From positions 1-64,000 of the forward strand of contig DASVLJ010000050.1 in the NCBI GenBank assembly GCA_036384915.1: a DNA stretch of 64,000 bases, written 5' to 3'. The notes below the pieces were generated by a model. The model did no database searches. It was not told where the DNA came from and saw only the letters and a program-made list of their open reading frames with translations. Both the position numbers and the translations under genes were made by a program. Each line of letters begins with the position of its first letter. The first letter of the stretch is position 1. This DNA is from PKWO01 sp036384915. Lineage in GTDB: Bacteria; Pseudomonadota; Gammaproteobacteria; Burkholderiales; Burkholderiaceae_D. Positions 24,283 through 33,795 of this stretch are shown piece after piece.

Positions 24283-26144
24283 TGGTGGCGCCTGCACTAC
24301 CGACCTGGCGCTATCAGGCATTGCGCCGGCTCGACCGTCTGATCGGCTGGGTCAGCGAGGGCCTGGCCGCCGTACTGGTGGCGGCGGAAATCGTGATCCT
24401 GTTTTCGGGCGTGGTGGCGCGCTACGTGTTCGATTCGCCGCTGACCTGGTCCGACGAACTCGCTTCCATCCTCTTCCTCTGGCTGGCCATGCTGGGCGCC
24501 ACGGTGGCCTTGCGCCGCGGCGAGCACATGTGCCTGGCCATCTTGGCAAGGCGCTTGCCGGCCGCCATGCAAGCGTGGGTGCAACTGGTCGCGGAATTGG
24601 TGGTGGCGGCCTTCCTCGTGGAAATCCTGCCTGCCGCCTGGGATTATTTCCAGGACCAGGCCTTCATTACCACGCCGGCACTGGAAATCCACGACAGCTT
24701 GCGCGTGGCCGCCATCGGACTCGGCGCGGCGATGATGCTGGCACTCGCACTGCTGCGCCTGATCGACCGGGTGCCCCTGCGCCGGCTATTGCCGGCCATC
24801 GCCGTGACGGCGCTGCTGGCAGCGGGCCTATGGTGTGCCAAACCCTGGCTCGCCAATCTCGGCAACGTCAATCTGCTGATTTTCTTCGTCGGCGTCGTTG
24901 CCCTCTGCGTTACCGCTGGCGTGCCGATCGCTTTTTCTTTCGGTATCGCCACACTGTCTTACCTGATGCTGACCGGCGATACGCCGGCCACCATCGTTGT
25001 CAGCCGCATGGATGAAGGCATGTCGGCCTTGATCCTCCTGGCGGTGCCGCTGTTCGTCTTCCTCGGCCAGTTGATCGAAGCGACCGGCATTGCGCGTGCC
25101 ATGGTGGATTTTCTCGCCGGGCTGCTCGGCCACGTCAGGGGCGGTCTCGCTTACGTGCTGCTCGGCGCCATGTATCTGGTCTCCGGTATCTCCGGTTCCA
25201 AGGCGGCCGACATGGCGGCAGTAGCGCCTGCGCTGTTCCCCGAAATGAAGCGGCGCGGCAGCGAGGACGGCCGGCTGATCGCCCTGCTCTCCGCCTCGGG
25301 GGCGATGTCGGAAACGATTCCGCCCAGCCTGGTCTTGATTACCGTCGGCTCGGTGACGGGCGTCTCGATCGCGCAATTGTTCGCTGGCGGCTTGCTGCCG
25401 GCGGCAATCGGCGCCGTCGCTTTGGCTATCGTCGTGTTCTTCCACAGCCGCCGCGAAGACGTGTCGCAAGTGGAACGCGTGCCGTTCAAGCGCATCGCCC
25501 GGCTGGGCCTGGTGGCGCTGCCTGCCTTGGCTTTGCCTTTCGTGATCCGTGCCGTGGTGGTGCGCGGCATTGCCACCGCCACCGAGGTCTCGACCGTCGG
25601 CATCGCCTATGCCGCGATTGCCAGCCTCGTCGTCTATCGCCGCATGGAATGGCTGCGCTGGCGCCGGCTCTACCCCATGCTGGTCGAAACGGCTTCGCTC
25701 TCCGGCGCCATCCTGCTCATCATCGGCTGCGCCACGGCCATGGCCTGGGCGCTGACGCAATCTGGCTTCTCGGTGCAACTGGCCGAAGCGATGGGCAACG
25801 TCCCCGGAGGACGTGCCGGTTTCATGGCGGTATCCATGCTGACCTTCGTCGTCCTGGGCAGCGTGCTGGAAGGCATTCCGGCCATCGTGCTGTTCGGGCC
25901 GCTGTTGTTTCCGCTGGCGCGCATGGCCGGCATCAACGAAGTGCACTACGCGATGACGGTGGTGTTCGCCATGGGCCTGGGCTTGTTTGCACCGCCCTTG
26001 GGCGTGGGCTTTTATGCCGCATGCGCCATCGGCAAGGTCGATCCCGATCATGCGATGCGCGCCGTCTGGCCTTATCTGGCGGCCCTGTTTGCCGCCTCGC
26101 TCCTGATCGCCTTCATTCCCGGCCTCTCTACCGTCTTCCTGTAG
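24282..26144 (+). CDS. dctM: Fused TRAP transporter permease, DctQ-DctM
   Basis: 620 aa from the ATG at 24282 that overlaps the dctP stop. Residues 1 to about 165 are the four-helix DctQ subunit (ARYVFDSPLTWSDELASILF, RGEHMCL), and the remainder is the 12-helix DctM permease (GVPIAFSFGIATLSYLML, SGISGSKAADMAAVAPALFP, SGAMSETIPPSLVLI). Fusion of the two subunits is known in TRAP systems. With DctP it forms a Na+-driven importer for a carboxylate; the substrate cannot be told from sequence. Confidence 0.92.
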   Translation: MVAPALPTWRYQALRRLDRLIGWVSEGLAAVLVAAEIVILFSGVVARYVFDSPLTWSDELASILFLWLAMLGATVALRRGEHMCLAILARRLPAAMQAWVQLVAELVVAAFLVEILPAAWDYFQDQAFITTPALEIHDSLRVAAIGLGAAMMLALALLRLIDRVPLRRLLPAIAVTALLAAGLWCAKPWLANLGNVNLLIFFVGVVALCVTAGVPIAFSFGIATLSYLMLTGDTPATIVVSRMDEGMSALILLAVPLFVFLGQLIEATGIARAMVDFLAGLLGHVRGGLAYVLLGAMYLVSGISGSKAADMAAVAPALFPEMKRRGSEDGRLIALLSASGAMSETIPPSLVLITVGSVTGVSIAQLFAGGLLPAAIGAVALAIVVFFHSRREDVSQVERVPFKRIARLGLVALPALALPFVIRAVVVRGIATATEVSTVGIAYAAIASLVVYRRMEWLRWRRLYPMLVETASLSGAILLIIGCATAMAWALTQSGFSVQLAEAMGNVPGGRAGFMAVSMLTFVVLGSVLEGIPAIVLFGPLLFPLARMAGINEVHYAMTVVFAMGLGLFAPPLGVGFYAACAIGKVDPDHAMRAVWPYLAALFAASLLIAFIPGLSTVFL

Positions 26145-26242
26145 CCGGTGTACACTCGTCATTCGGCTGCGAAGCCGGGATAAAAGGAAGGAGCCACAAG
26201 CGCCTTCCACAACAATACCTATCTAACCCTAGAGACATACCC

Positions 26243-28390
26243 ATGACCAAAGGCTTACTGCGCACAGGCTTGCTGCTCTCGGCTGCAGGCGCTTTCCAAT
26301 TTCTTCCCTGTACCGTGAATGCCCAACACCTGACTTATCCGGACACGAAAAAGACCGATCACGTCGACACCTACTTCGGCACGCAGGTGCCTGACCCGTA
26401 CCGCTGGCTCGAAGACGACAATTCCGCCGAGACCAAGGCTTGGGTGGAGGCCGAGAATAAGGTGACCTTCGATTACCTGAACACCATCCCCTACCGCGCC
26501 AAGGTGCTTGAGCGCGTCAAGGCGCTGGCCAACTATGCCAAGTACAGCGCGCCGTTCAAGAAGAACGGCGACGTGTTCTTCTTCAAGAACGACGGCTTGC
26601 AAAACCAGTCTGTGCTGTACATGCAAAAGGGCGATGAAGGCAAGCCTGAGGTGTTGCTCGACCCCAACACCTTCTCATCCGACGGCACGGTGCGCCTGAC
26701 TTCGTTCGACCTGTCCAAGGACGGGCGCTATGCCGCCTATGGCCGCACGGCGATTCCGGGCTCTGACTGGCACGACCTGTACGTGATGGACATGAAGACT
26801 CACCAGACCCTGCCCGAAGTGATCCATTGGGCGCGTTACTCCAGCGCGACATGGCGCGGCGACGGCTTCTATTACAGCCGCTACCCCGAGCCGGAAAAAG
26901 GCAAGGAGTTGACGGTCAAGAACGAAAACCAGAAGGTGTACTACCACAAGGTCGGCACCAGCCAGGATCAGGACGTACTGGTCTATGAAGACAAAGCCCA
27001 TCCGACCTGGTACGTCAGCGTTTCCACCACCGAAGACGAGCGCTTCGCCTCGCTCTACGTGCAAGACCCGGACAAGCGCGGCAACAGCCTGTTCGTGCGC
27101 GACGACAGCAAGGGCGAAACCGCGTTCAAACCCGTCATCGCGGAAAACAGCGAAGACAGCTTCAGCGTGATCGATAACGTCGGCGACAAGCTGCTTATCC
27201 AGACTAACCGCAATGCGCCGAACCAGAAAGTCATGCTGTACGATCCGGCGCATCCGGCTGAGGCCGACTGGACTACGGTGCTGCCCGAAAAGCCCGAGCT
27301 GCTGGAAAGCCTGGCCTCCACCGGCGGCAAGCTGTTCGCCACCTACCTGAAAGACGTAACCGGCCACACCTTCGTCTACGACCGCACAGGCAAGCTGGAA
27401 AACGAAATCGCCCTGCCCGGCCCGGGTACGGTCAGCGGCTACGGCGGCGAGAAAGGCGATACGGAAACCTTCTACGTCTTCACGACGATGAACTATCCGC
27501 CGACGATCTTCCGCTACGACATCGCAAGCAAAAAGTCCACGCTGTACCGCGCACCGGAAATTCCGGGCTTCCAACCGGACCAGTACGAAAGCAAGCAGGT
27601 GTTCTACACCAGCCGTGACGGCACGCGCGTGCCGATGTTCCTGGTCTACAAGAAGGGCTTGAAGCTGAACGGCAAGAACCCGACCATCCTGTACGGTTAC
27701 GGCGGCTTCGACATCACGATCAACCCGAGCTTTTCCCCGACGCGCATCGCCTGGCTGGAGCAGGGCGGCGTGTTCGCTATCGCCAATTTGCGCGGCGGCG
27801 GCGAATACGGCGAGAAGTGGCATGAAGCCGGCATGAAGCTGAACAAGCAAAACGTGTTCGACGATTGCATCGCCGCGGCGGAATACCTGGTCAAGGAAAA
27901 ATACACCTCGCCAAAGTTCCTCGCGCTGCAAGGCGGCAGCAACGGCGGCTTGCTGGTCGGCGCCGTGGTAAACCAGCGCCCCGACCTGTTCAAGGTTGCA
28001 CTGCCGGCGGTCGGCGTGATGGACATGCTGCGCTTCCAGAAATTCTCGGCCGGCACGGGCTGGGTATCGGACTACGGCTCTTCGGACGACGAGACGCAAT
28101 TCCGCTACATCCTGCGCTACTCGCCGCTGCACACGATCAAGAGCGGCGTGCACTATCCCGCCATCATGGCCTTCACTTCGGACCATGACGACCGCGTGGT
28201 GCCGATGCACACCTTCAAGTACATCTCGACCATGCAGGCCAAGAACCCGCACGGCGAGCCGGCCCTGGTACGCATCGAAACCAACTCCGGCCACGGTGCG
28301 AGCAACCTGTCGAAGAACCTGGAAGAGACAGCGGATACTTATGCCTTCGCCTGGAAGAACATGGGCATCACGCCGAAGTATCCCAAGTAA
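26243..28390 (+). CDS. Periplasmic prolyl oligopeptidase (S9A)
   Basis: 715 aa from the ATG at 26243, which gives a signal peptide (MTKGLLRTGLLLSAAGAF..VNAQ). The N-terminal beta-propeller starts with VPDPYRWLEDDNSAETKAWV. The catalytic domain has the nucleophile Ser566 in GGSNGGLL, the acid in SDHDDRVVP (around 647-650) and His684 in NSGHGAS. It cleaves after proline in short peptides. It stands alone with a strong terminator, and complements the S46 peptidase and POT importer. Confidence 0.94.
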   Translation: MTKGLLRTGLLLSAAGAFQFLPCTVNAQHLTYPDTKKTDHVDTYFGTQVPDPYRWLEDDNSAETKAWVEAENKVTFDYLNTIPYRAKVLERVKALANYAKYSAPFKKNGDVFFFKNDGLQNQSVLYMQKGDEGKPEVLLDPNTFSSDGTVRLTSFDLSKDGRYAAYGRTAIPGSDWHDLYVMDMKTHQTLPEVIHWARYSSATWRGDGFYYSRYPEPEKGKELTVKNENQKVYYHKVGTSQDQDVLVYEDKAHPTWYVSVSTTEDERFASLYVQDPDKRGNSLFVRDDSKGETAFKPVIAENSEDSFSVIDNVGDKLLIQTNRNAPNQKVMLYDPAHPAEADWTTVLPEKPELLESLASTGGKLFATYLKDVTGHTFVYDRTGKLENEIALPGPGTVSGYGGEKGDTETFYVFTTMNYPPTIFRYDIASKKSTLYRAPEIPGFQPDQYESKQVFYTSRDGTRVPMFLVYKKGLKLNGKNPTILYGYGGFDITINPSFSPTRIAWLEQGGVFAIANLRGGGEYGEKWHEAGMKLNKQNVFDDCIAAAEYLVKEKYTSPKFLALQGGSNGGLLVGAVVNQRPDLFKVALPAVGVMDMLRFQKFSAGTGWVSDYGSSDDETQFRYILRYSPLHTIKSGVHYPAIMAFTSDHDDRVVPMHTFKYISTMQAKNPHGEPALVRIETNSGHGASNLSKNLEETADTYAFAWKNMGITPKYPK

Positions 28391-28405
28391 GAAAGCCCGG
28401 CCCCA

Positions 28406-28440
28406 AACAAAAACCCCCGCGCGACGCGGGGGTTTTTGTT
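28406..28440 (+). terminator. Rho-independent terminator of the prolyl oligopeptidase gene
   Basis: AAAAACCCCCGCG (28409-28421), a 3-nt loop and the perfect inverse CGCGGGGGTTTTT (28425-28437). The A- and T-runs on both sides allow it to also stop the convergent MBL hydrolase gene. Confidence 0.92.
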
Positions 28441-28462
28441 CCCATGCACGGAAACCGCGTAC

Positions 28463-29449
28463 TTACTTCGCCGCCGGCTTCACCGGCGAGTAATTGACGG
28501 GAATCCAGTCGTAACCCTTGCCGTCGGCGCGGATGCGGCCCAGCGCCGGGAAGGACAGGTGGGCACCGCCGATCAAGTCGCCATCCTTGGCCGCTTCGGC
28601 GTAAACCTTCTTGCGTTGCACCGCTGCCGCCTTGCTGTCGGAATCGAACTTGATCGTCACTGCCGGGTCGGGGAATTGCACCGAGGCGACGTGCATCAAG
28701 TCGCCGATCAAGAGCAGTTTCTGTCCATTGCTTTGCACCACATAGATCGTATGGCCCGGCGTGTGGCCATAGGCGGCACGCGAGTTCACGCCCGGCACCA
28801 GTTCGCCATCGGCTTCGATGGGCTTGAAGTGGCCTGCGGCGATGTAGGGTTTGAAGGCGTCCATGGAATTCTGAAACCAGCTCTTCCCTTCGGCGGGGGC
28901 CTTGTCCATATTGTCCTTGGAAAGGAAGTAATCGCTCTCGTGCTTGTCGACACGCAGGATGGCGTTGGGGAACACGGCCTTGCCGTCGGTGCCGATCAAG
29001 CCGCCGATGTGGTCCGAATGCATATGGGTGATGTAGATTTCATCGACCTGTTCCGGTGCATAGCCGGCAGCCTTGAGATTGGCCGCGAGATTGCCCAGCG
29101 TAGGGCCGAAGAAATGGCCTGCGCCGGTATCGACCAGCACCAGCTTGCTGCCGGTATTGATCAGGAAGCCGTTGAACGAGGTTTCCAGCGGACTTTTCAA
29201 ATAGTTGTGCGCCAGCGCCTTATCGACTTCGCCGGGCGCCGCGCCGGTCAGGATATCGGCCACGGGCAATTGCACGGTGCCGTCGTTCAAGACGGTCACT
29301 TCGATGCTGCCGACCATGGTGCGGTAAAAGCCGGGAGCCTGGGCTTGCGACAGCGGCGCGGCGGCAAGCGCACTATCGGTCGCGAGCACAGCGGCACCGA
29401 AGCCGGCCATGGCCAGGATGGCGCTACGCAGAATACGGGATGCGATCAT
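28463..29449 (-). CDS. Periplasmic metallo-beta-lactamase-fold hydrolase
   Basis: 328 aa from the ATG at 29449, which has GGAGAA 6 nt upstream; the frame is open further but not credible. A signal peptide (MIASRILRSAILAMAGFGAA..ALAA) precedes the domain. Zinc ligands are in THMHSDHIGG, GHTPGHT and LIGDLMHV, and LVDTGAG is the usual strand. The arrangement resembles lactonase-type MBL enzymes such as AHL lactonases, but activity is not predictable. It is flanked by terminators on both sides. Confidence 0.87.
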   Translation of the reverse strand: MIASRILRSAILAMAGFGAAVLATDSALAAAPLSQAQAPGFYRTMVGSIEVTVLNDGTVQLPVADILTGAAPGEVDKALAHNYLKSPLETSFNGFLINTGSKLVLVDTGAGHFFGPTLGNLAANLKAAGYAPEQVDEIYITHMHSDHIGGLIGTDGKAVFPNAILRVDKHESDYFLSKDNMDKAPAEGKSWFQNSMDAFKPYIAAGHFKPIEADGELVPGVNSRAAYGHTPGHTIYVVQSNGQKLLLIGDLMHVASVQFPDPAVTIKFDSDSKAAAVQRKKVYAEAAKDGDLIGGAHLSFPALGRIRADGKGYDWIPVNYSPVKPAAK

Positions 29450-29562
29450 CGGAACTTCTCCTTCTTGTTGTCGAGTGAATACGGGATACGCGAAGGCGAT
29501 CGGGGTCGCCTTTTTTCTGCGCCGACGATTGTACCGCGTTGCGGAAATTTCCACTTTCCATG

Positions 29563-29590
29563 AAAAAAGGGCCGCTCCCCCGAGCGGCCC
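29563..29590 (-). terminator. Rho-independent terminator of the isoamylase gene
   Basis: A perfect 9-bp stem GGGCCGCTC/GAGCGGCCC (29569-29577, 29582-29590) with a 4-nt loop, followed on the minus strand by six T. Confidence 0.9.
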
Positions 29591-29612
29591 AAGTAACGAC
29601 CAACTGCTTTTT

Positions 29613-31901
29613 TTATTTCGCGATCAAGAGCAGCAAGCCACGTCCGCAAATACCGTAGACGTAGCCTTGTCCGCCGATGAAAGTCTCGCTGCCAGGCGGC
29701 GTGACCTGTCCGCTGCCCTCATCCCAGGCGCAGGTGTCGGTCACGCGATACCAGTTCTTGCCCGAGCCAGGCGACGGCAGCGTGAAGTTCACGCTGGCCG
29801 ACCAGCCGTTATAGCCGACGTAGATCTGCGAGTAGCTATCTCCCAGCGCACTGCCGTTGAAGACATAGGCGATGTCGTGGTTGCTCGAACTGTTCCAATA
29901 AGTCGAATCGGGCGTGATGCCGGCCGGCGTGTACCAGGCCAGTTGCGAGGCGGTGTACCAGGTCACGGGCCGCAATGCGGCATGCGCCCTGCGGAAAGCG
30001 ATCATGCCTTTCACGAAGGCATTGAAGTTGCTCTGATCGGTCGACCATGTGTAGTTGAGCCAATTGCCTGATGAATCGAGGTTGTAGGGGTTGTTGTTGC
30101 AATTGATGGTGCGCAGGTATTCGTCGCCGCCCGTCATCATCGGCGTGCCGGCCGAGAGCATCATGAAGGCGAAGCCGACGCGTGCCGCGGCGCGCTGGTC
30201 CGACGCGCCGCCGCCCTGGTCCCAGCTGTAGTTGTTGGTGCTGCCGCCGTCCGAGGGGCCGTAGGGCCAGGCCTGGTTGTTGTTCGAGCCGTTGCAGGAA
30301 TACAGGTCCTTCAAGGTGAAGCCGTCATGCGCCACCATGAAATTGACCGAGTTCCACGGACTGCGTCCGCTGCCTTGGTAATAATCGGATGAACCGGCGA
30401 AACGTGTGGCGAGCTGGCTCGGCGTGACGGCAATCACACCCATGTCGTTTTGCGCCTGGCGCAAGGTATCGCGATAGACGCCGTTCCATTCCGACCAGCC
30501 TGCGGGGAAGCCGCCGACCTGGTAAGAGTTACCGCCTATGGCCCAGGGCTCGGCAATCAAGTCCACGCCGCTGCCGCCGGTTGCCGGTCGCGGCGGAAGC
30601 TCGCGCACGATGCGGTTGATGGCCGTGTTCGAATCGCTGGCGCTGAAGTTGTAGCAGCCCTGGGTACAGGTGTTGCCGAGCACGGAGGCGAGGTCGAAGC
30701 GGAAACCATCGACGCCCATGGTGGTGTTCCAGTAGTAGAGCGAATCGACAATCAGGTTTTGCGCGATGGGGTTGTAGGTGTTGTAGTTGCCGCCCACCCC
30801 CGTATTGTCATAATTGCTCTGGTTGTCGCTGGTGAGCTCGTAGTAGGTCGGGTTGTCCAGCCCGCGGTAAGACATCACGTTATAGGTCGTGGTATCGCTG
30901 CTGCTCCAGGCATAGCCTTCGCCGGTATGGTTGTACACCACGTCGAGATAGACCTTGATGCCGGCATTGTGGAAAGCCGCCACCATGGCCTGGAACTCCC
31001 TGGTCGGCCCGCCGGCCGATTTGTCGGACGAATAGCGGCGATCCGGTGCGAAATAGTTGAGCGTGCTGTAGCCCCAATAGTTCTGTCCCGCGTCGGAGTT
31101 CGGCGTGTTGTCGTTGGCATCGTTTTGCGTTTCCTGCACCGGAAGGAATTCGACGGCCGTAATGCCGAGGCTGGCGAGGTAGCTAGCTTTCTGCCCCGCG
31201 CCCTTGTAGGTGCCTTGGTAAGCCGTGGCAATCGAGGGATCGTTCTTGGTCAAGCCGCGCACGTTGACTTCGTAGACGATGTCATCCTTTTGTGCGCGCG
31301 TGGGCTTGGTGCCGGTCGAGTTCGAGCCGTTCGGCAGCACGATGCCCTTTGGGGCGTATAGCCCGCTGTCCTTGGTGCGGTACAGCGAGCCCGAGGCATA
31401 AACCGTGCTGTCGGTCCACGTCGCATTGACAGGGTCCTGGCTCAACTCGAGCGCGTAGGGGTCGTACAGCAGCTTGTTGGGGTTGAAGCGGTTGCCGGCG
31501 GAATCGACGTCGCTGACGAAACCGGCGCTGCTGCCCTTGGTCCAGGAAGCGTTGTAGGGCCAGTTCGGCCCCCAGGCGCGGTAGCCGTAATACACCGTCC
31601 CGGTGATGCCAGCCGCCTGGATGGACGAAACGGGTACGGTGACTTGCCACACGTTGGGCGTGTTGGGGTCGGCGGCGAGCAGGTATCTCGCCGACTCCGC
31701 CTGGCCGTAGCCGGCCGAAAACAGGTCAAGCTCGATGCGCGTGGCGCGCGACGAATAGATGCGGAAGGTGATATTGGCACCGGCACTGTCGTATTTGGCG
31801 CCGAGGTTTTGCGAATTGACCGCGGCTTGCACCGTGGACGGAACGATGGCGCAAGCGGCGGCCGCCGCAAGCGCCAGAGTGGCGATGGACTTGAAACGCA
31901 T
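29613..31901 (-). CDS. iam: Secreted isoamylase (glycogen debranching enzyme, GH13)
   Basis: 762 aa from the ATG at 31901, which follows a GGAGGAGA ribosome binding site and yields a signal peptide (MRFKSIATLALAAAAACAIV..QA). The mature sequence closely follows Pseudomonas isoamylase: VNSQNLGAKYDSAGANITFR, YRAWGPNWPYN, KPTRAQKDDIVYEV. Catalytic residues are the Asp of VDGFRFDLASVLG, the Glu of LIAEPWAIG and the Asp of VAHDGFTLKD. It hydrolyses alpha-1,6 branch points of glycogen and amylopectin outside the cytoplasm. It is the only amylolytic gene in the window. A palindrome lies 72 bp upstream. Confidence 0.95.
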   Translation of the reverse strand: MRFKSIATLALAAAAACAIVPSTVQAAVNSQNLGAKYDSAGANITFRIYSSRATRIELDLFSAGYGQAESARYLLAADPNTPNVWQVTVPVSSIQAAGITGTVYYGYRAWGPNWPYNASWTKGSSAGFVSDVDSAGNRFNPNKLLYDPYALELSQDPVNATWTDSTVYASGSLYRTKDSGLYAPKGIVLPNGSNSTGTKPTRAQKDDIVYEVNVRGLTKNDPSIATAYQGTYKGAGQKASYLASLGITAVEFLPVQETQNDANDNTPNSDAGQNYWGYSTLNYFAPDRRYSSDKSAGGPTREFQAMVAAFHNAGIKVYLDVVYNHTGEGYAWSSSDTTTYNVMSYRGLDNPTYYELTSDNQSNYDNTGVGGNYNTYNPIAQNLIVDSLYYWNTTMGVDGFRFDLASVLGNTCTQGCYNFSASDSNTAINRIVRELPPRPATGGSGVDLIAEPWAIGGNSYQVGGFPAGWSEWNGVYRDTLRQAQNDMGVIAVTPSQLATRFAGSSDYYQGSGRSPWNSVNFMVAHDGFTLKDLYSCNGSNNNQAWPYGPSDGGSTNNYSWDQGGGASDQRAAARVGFAFMMLSAGTPMMTGGDEYLRTINCNNNPYNLDSSGNWLNYTWSTDQSNFNAFVKGMIAFRRAHAALRPVTWYTASQLAWYTPAGITPDSTYWNSSSNHDIAYVFNGSALGDSYSQIYVGYNGWSASVNFTLPSPGSGKNWYRVTDTCAWDEGSGQVTPPGSETFIGGQGYVYGICGRGLLLLIAK

Positions 31902-31972
31902 GGATGTCTCCTCCAAATATTTTGGGGTGATACTGCCTGTCCGTCTGATGCGGATCATGGTCAGAATCTGGC

Positions 31973-31988
31973 TTGAGTATGTACTCAA
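31973..31988. promoter_or_regulatory. Palindromic operator candidate upstream of isoamylase gene
   Basis: TTGAGTA and TACTCAA form a perfect 7-bp inverted repeat with a 2-bp spacer, 72 bp upstream of the isoamylase start. The surrounding 31902-32197 region is AT-rich and holds no gene. The size fits a dimeric repressor site. Confidence 0.5.
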
Positions 31989-32117
31989 ACTAGATTCGCC
32001 GTCAAATACATGAAGGAATGTAGTCGAAATGCGTTTTTTCAGACACTAAGCTATTGATTATTTATGACTTTTATTGGTTACAACATTTGCATTAATTGTT
32101 TGGCATTTTAAGTAGAT

Positions 32118-32140
32118 TGACTACATATGCCATGTAGTCA
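32118..32140. repeat. Perfect inverted repeat downstream of the POT transporter gene
   Basis: TGACTACAT and ATGTAGTCA are separated by 5 nt. Another copy of the half-site ATGTAGTC lies near 32017. No T-run follows on the minus strand, so it is a weak terminator at best; it may be an operator or an mRNA-end hairpin. Confidence 0.5.
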
Positions 32141-32197
32141 TCGCCCAAAGCAAAATGGCGACCGAAGCCGCCATGTTTGCGAAGCGGAAATTTGTAA

Positions 32198-33595
32198 TCA
32201 AACGACCGCTGCGGTATTTTCCGGATCGGTCTGTTGCGACTCGGGTGTGACGTCTTCCGCGCCATGCATCCAGTCGACCAGCTTGCCGGACACGGCCCAC
32301 AGCAGCAAGGCAAACGCAACCAGGAAGACCGCCAGGCCGCCAAAGATCGTCATGTAGCCGGCCGATTCGCCATAGGCACCGATGTAGCCAGCCAGCAGGT
32401 TGGCGCAGAAATTGATCAGGAACCACACGCCCATCATCAAGCTGGCCAGGCGCAAAGGAGCAAGCTTGGTCACCATCGACAACCCAACCGGGGAAATGCA
32501 CAACTCGCCCATGGTATGGAACAGGTAAGCCAGAACGAGCCAGATCATGTTGGCCTTGCCGTGCGCCTGCGTCTCAAACACCGCCGCCACCATGCAGACA
32601 AAACCCAGGCCGGTCAACAGCAAGCCGGACATCATCTTGATCGGTGTGGGCATGCTCTTGCCGCGCGCGGCCAAGACCTGCCACAGAATGGCGAACACCG
32701 GACCCAACAGCAAAATGAACAAGGCATTGACCGCCTGGAACCAGCCTGCAGGGACTTCGAAGCCACTCACCATGCGGTCGGTCTGCTCCGAGGCGAACAG
32801 ATTCATGGAACCGCCCGCTTGCTCGAACGCGGTCCAGAACAACATCACGAATACGAATAACATGAAGATGACCTTGAGGCGGTCGCGCTCATCGGAAGTC
32901 AAGGGCTTGTGCACACCGCCCGACTGCGCCTTGGAACGCTGCGCCGAGGGCTTTCGACCCAAATCGCCAATAAAGTGCTGGGCCAGGAAAAGCTGTATGA
33001 CGGCACCGACCATCATGCCGACACCGGCTGCGGCATAGCCATAGGCCCAAAGGTTTTTCTCACCAAAAGTCGAGCACACAAACGGAGCAACGAAGGCACC
33101 GAGGTTGATTCCCATATAGAAGATAGTGAAGGCGCCGTCGCGGCGCCCGTCGCCCTTGGGATACAGTTCGCCGACCATGGTCGAGATATTGGCCTTGAAG
33201 AAGCCGTTGCCGATTACCATCAGCACCAGCCCTATATAGAACAGGTTGATGTCTTTCGGTATCGCCGCCGCCAGGGTGAATTGCCCCGCCGCCATAATCA
33301 GGGCGCCGATGATGACCGCCTTGCGCTGACCGAGGAAATTGTCGGCCAGCCAGCCGCCGATCACGGGGGTGAAATAAACGAAGCCGGTGTACCAGGCATA
33401 GAGCTTGAGCGCGTCTGGCCGAGCCCAGCCGAAGCCAGGATTGACCGCATTCGTTGCCGCCACCATCGACAGCACCAGCAGCGCGCGCATGCCGTAATAG
33501 CTGAAGCGCTCGCAAGCCTCGGTGGCAAACAGCAGGAACAGGCCCTTGGGGTGGCCAAGGACTTCCCCCTTGGGGATATTGAGATCGTTACTCAT
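32198..33595 (-). CDS. POT-family proton-coupled oligopeptide transporter
   Basis: About 465 aa. The proton-coupling motif EACERFSYYGMRALL lies in the first helix. GGWLADNFLGQRKAVIIGA and FYMGINLGAFVAPFVC are the PTR2 signatures. It imports di- and tripeptides across the inner membrane. I chose the second of two adjacent ATGs (33595) because GGAG lies 5 nt upstream; 33598 is the alternative. It stands alone, consistent with dipeptide supply by the S46 peptidase. Confidence 0.92.
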   Translation of the reverse strand: MSNDLNIPKGEVLGHPKGLFLLFATEACERFSYYGMRALLVLSMVAATNAVNPGFGWARPDALKLYAWYTGFVYFTPVIGGWLADNFLGQRKAVIIGALIMAAGQFTLAAAIPKDINLFYIGLVLMVIGNGFFKANISTMVGELYPKGDGRRDGAFTIFYMGINLGAFVAPFVCSTFGEKNLWAYGYAAAGVGMMVGAVIQLFLAQHFIGDLGRKPSAQRSKAQSGGVHKPLTSDERDRLKVIFMLFVFVMLFWTAFEQAGGSMNLFASEQTDRMVSGFEVPAGWFQAVNALFILLLGPVFAILWQVLAARGKSMPTPIKMMSGLLLTGLGFVCMVAAVFETQAHGKANMIWLVLAYLFHTMGELCISPVGLSMVTKLAPLRLASLMMGVWFLINFCANLLAGYIGAYGESAGYMTIFGGLAVFLVAFALLLWAVSGKLVDWMHGAEDVTPESQQTDPENTAAVV

Positions 33596-33795
33596 CATGA
33601 CTCCGTAAGTGTCTTGTAGTTGTGACCCGCCTTATGGGCTGGCTGCTCATTTTTTCGGCGTACTTTACCACGGCCCTTTTGCCCGCGGCCATGTTTTACG
33701 AATTTGATTGAGGCAAGAGGCATGCCTGCGACGGCCGCATTTGCTTCGCGCTTGCAAGCATGACATCATGCGCGCTTGCGTTTTCTTGAAACGGT

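Noticed and set aside
24828..26210. Minus-strand open frame rich in His, Gln and Arg
   Set aside because: Composition is that of the reverse strand of a membrane-protein gene (the DctM part of the TRAP permease).
32118..32140. Perfect inverted repeat as a standard terminator
   Set aside because: No T-run follows on either strand, so it is kept only as a repeat.
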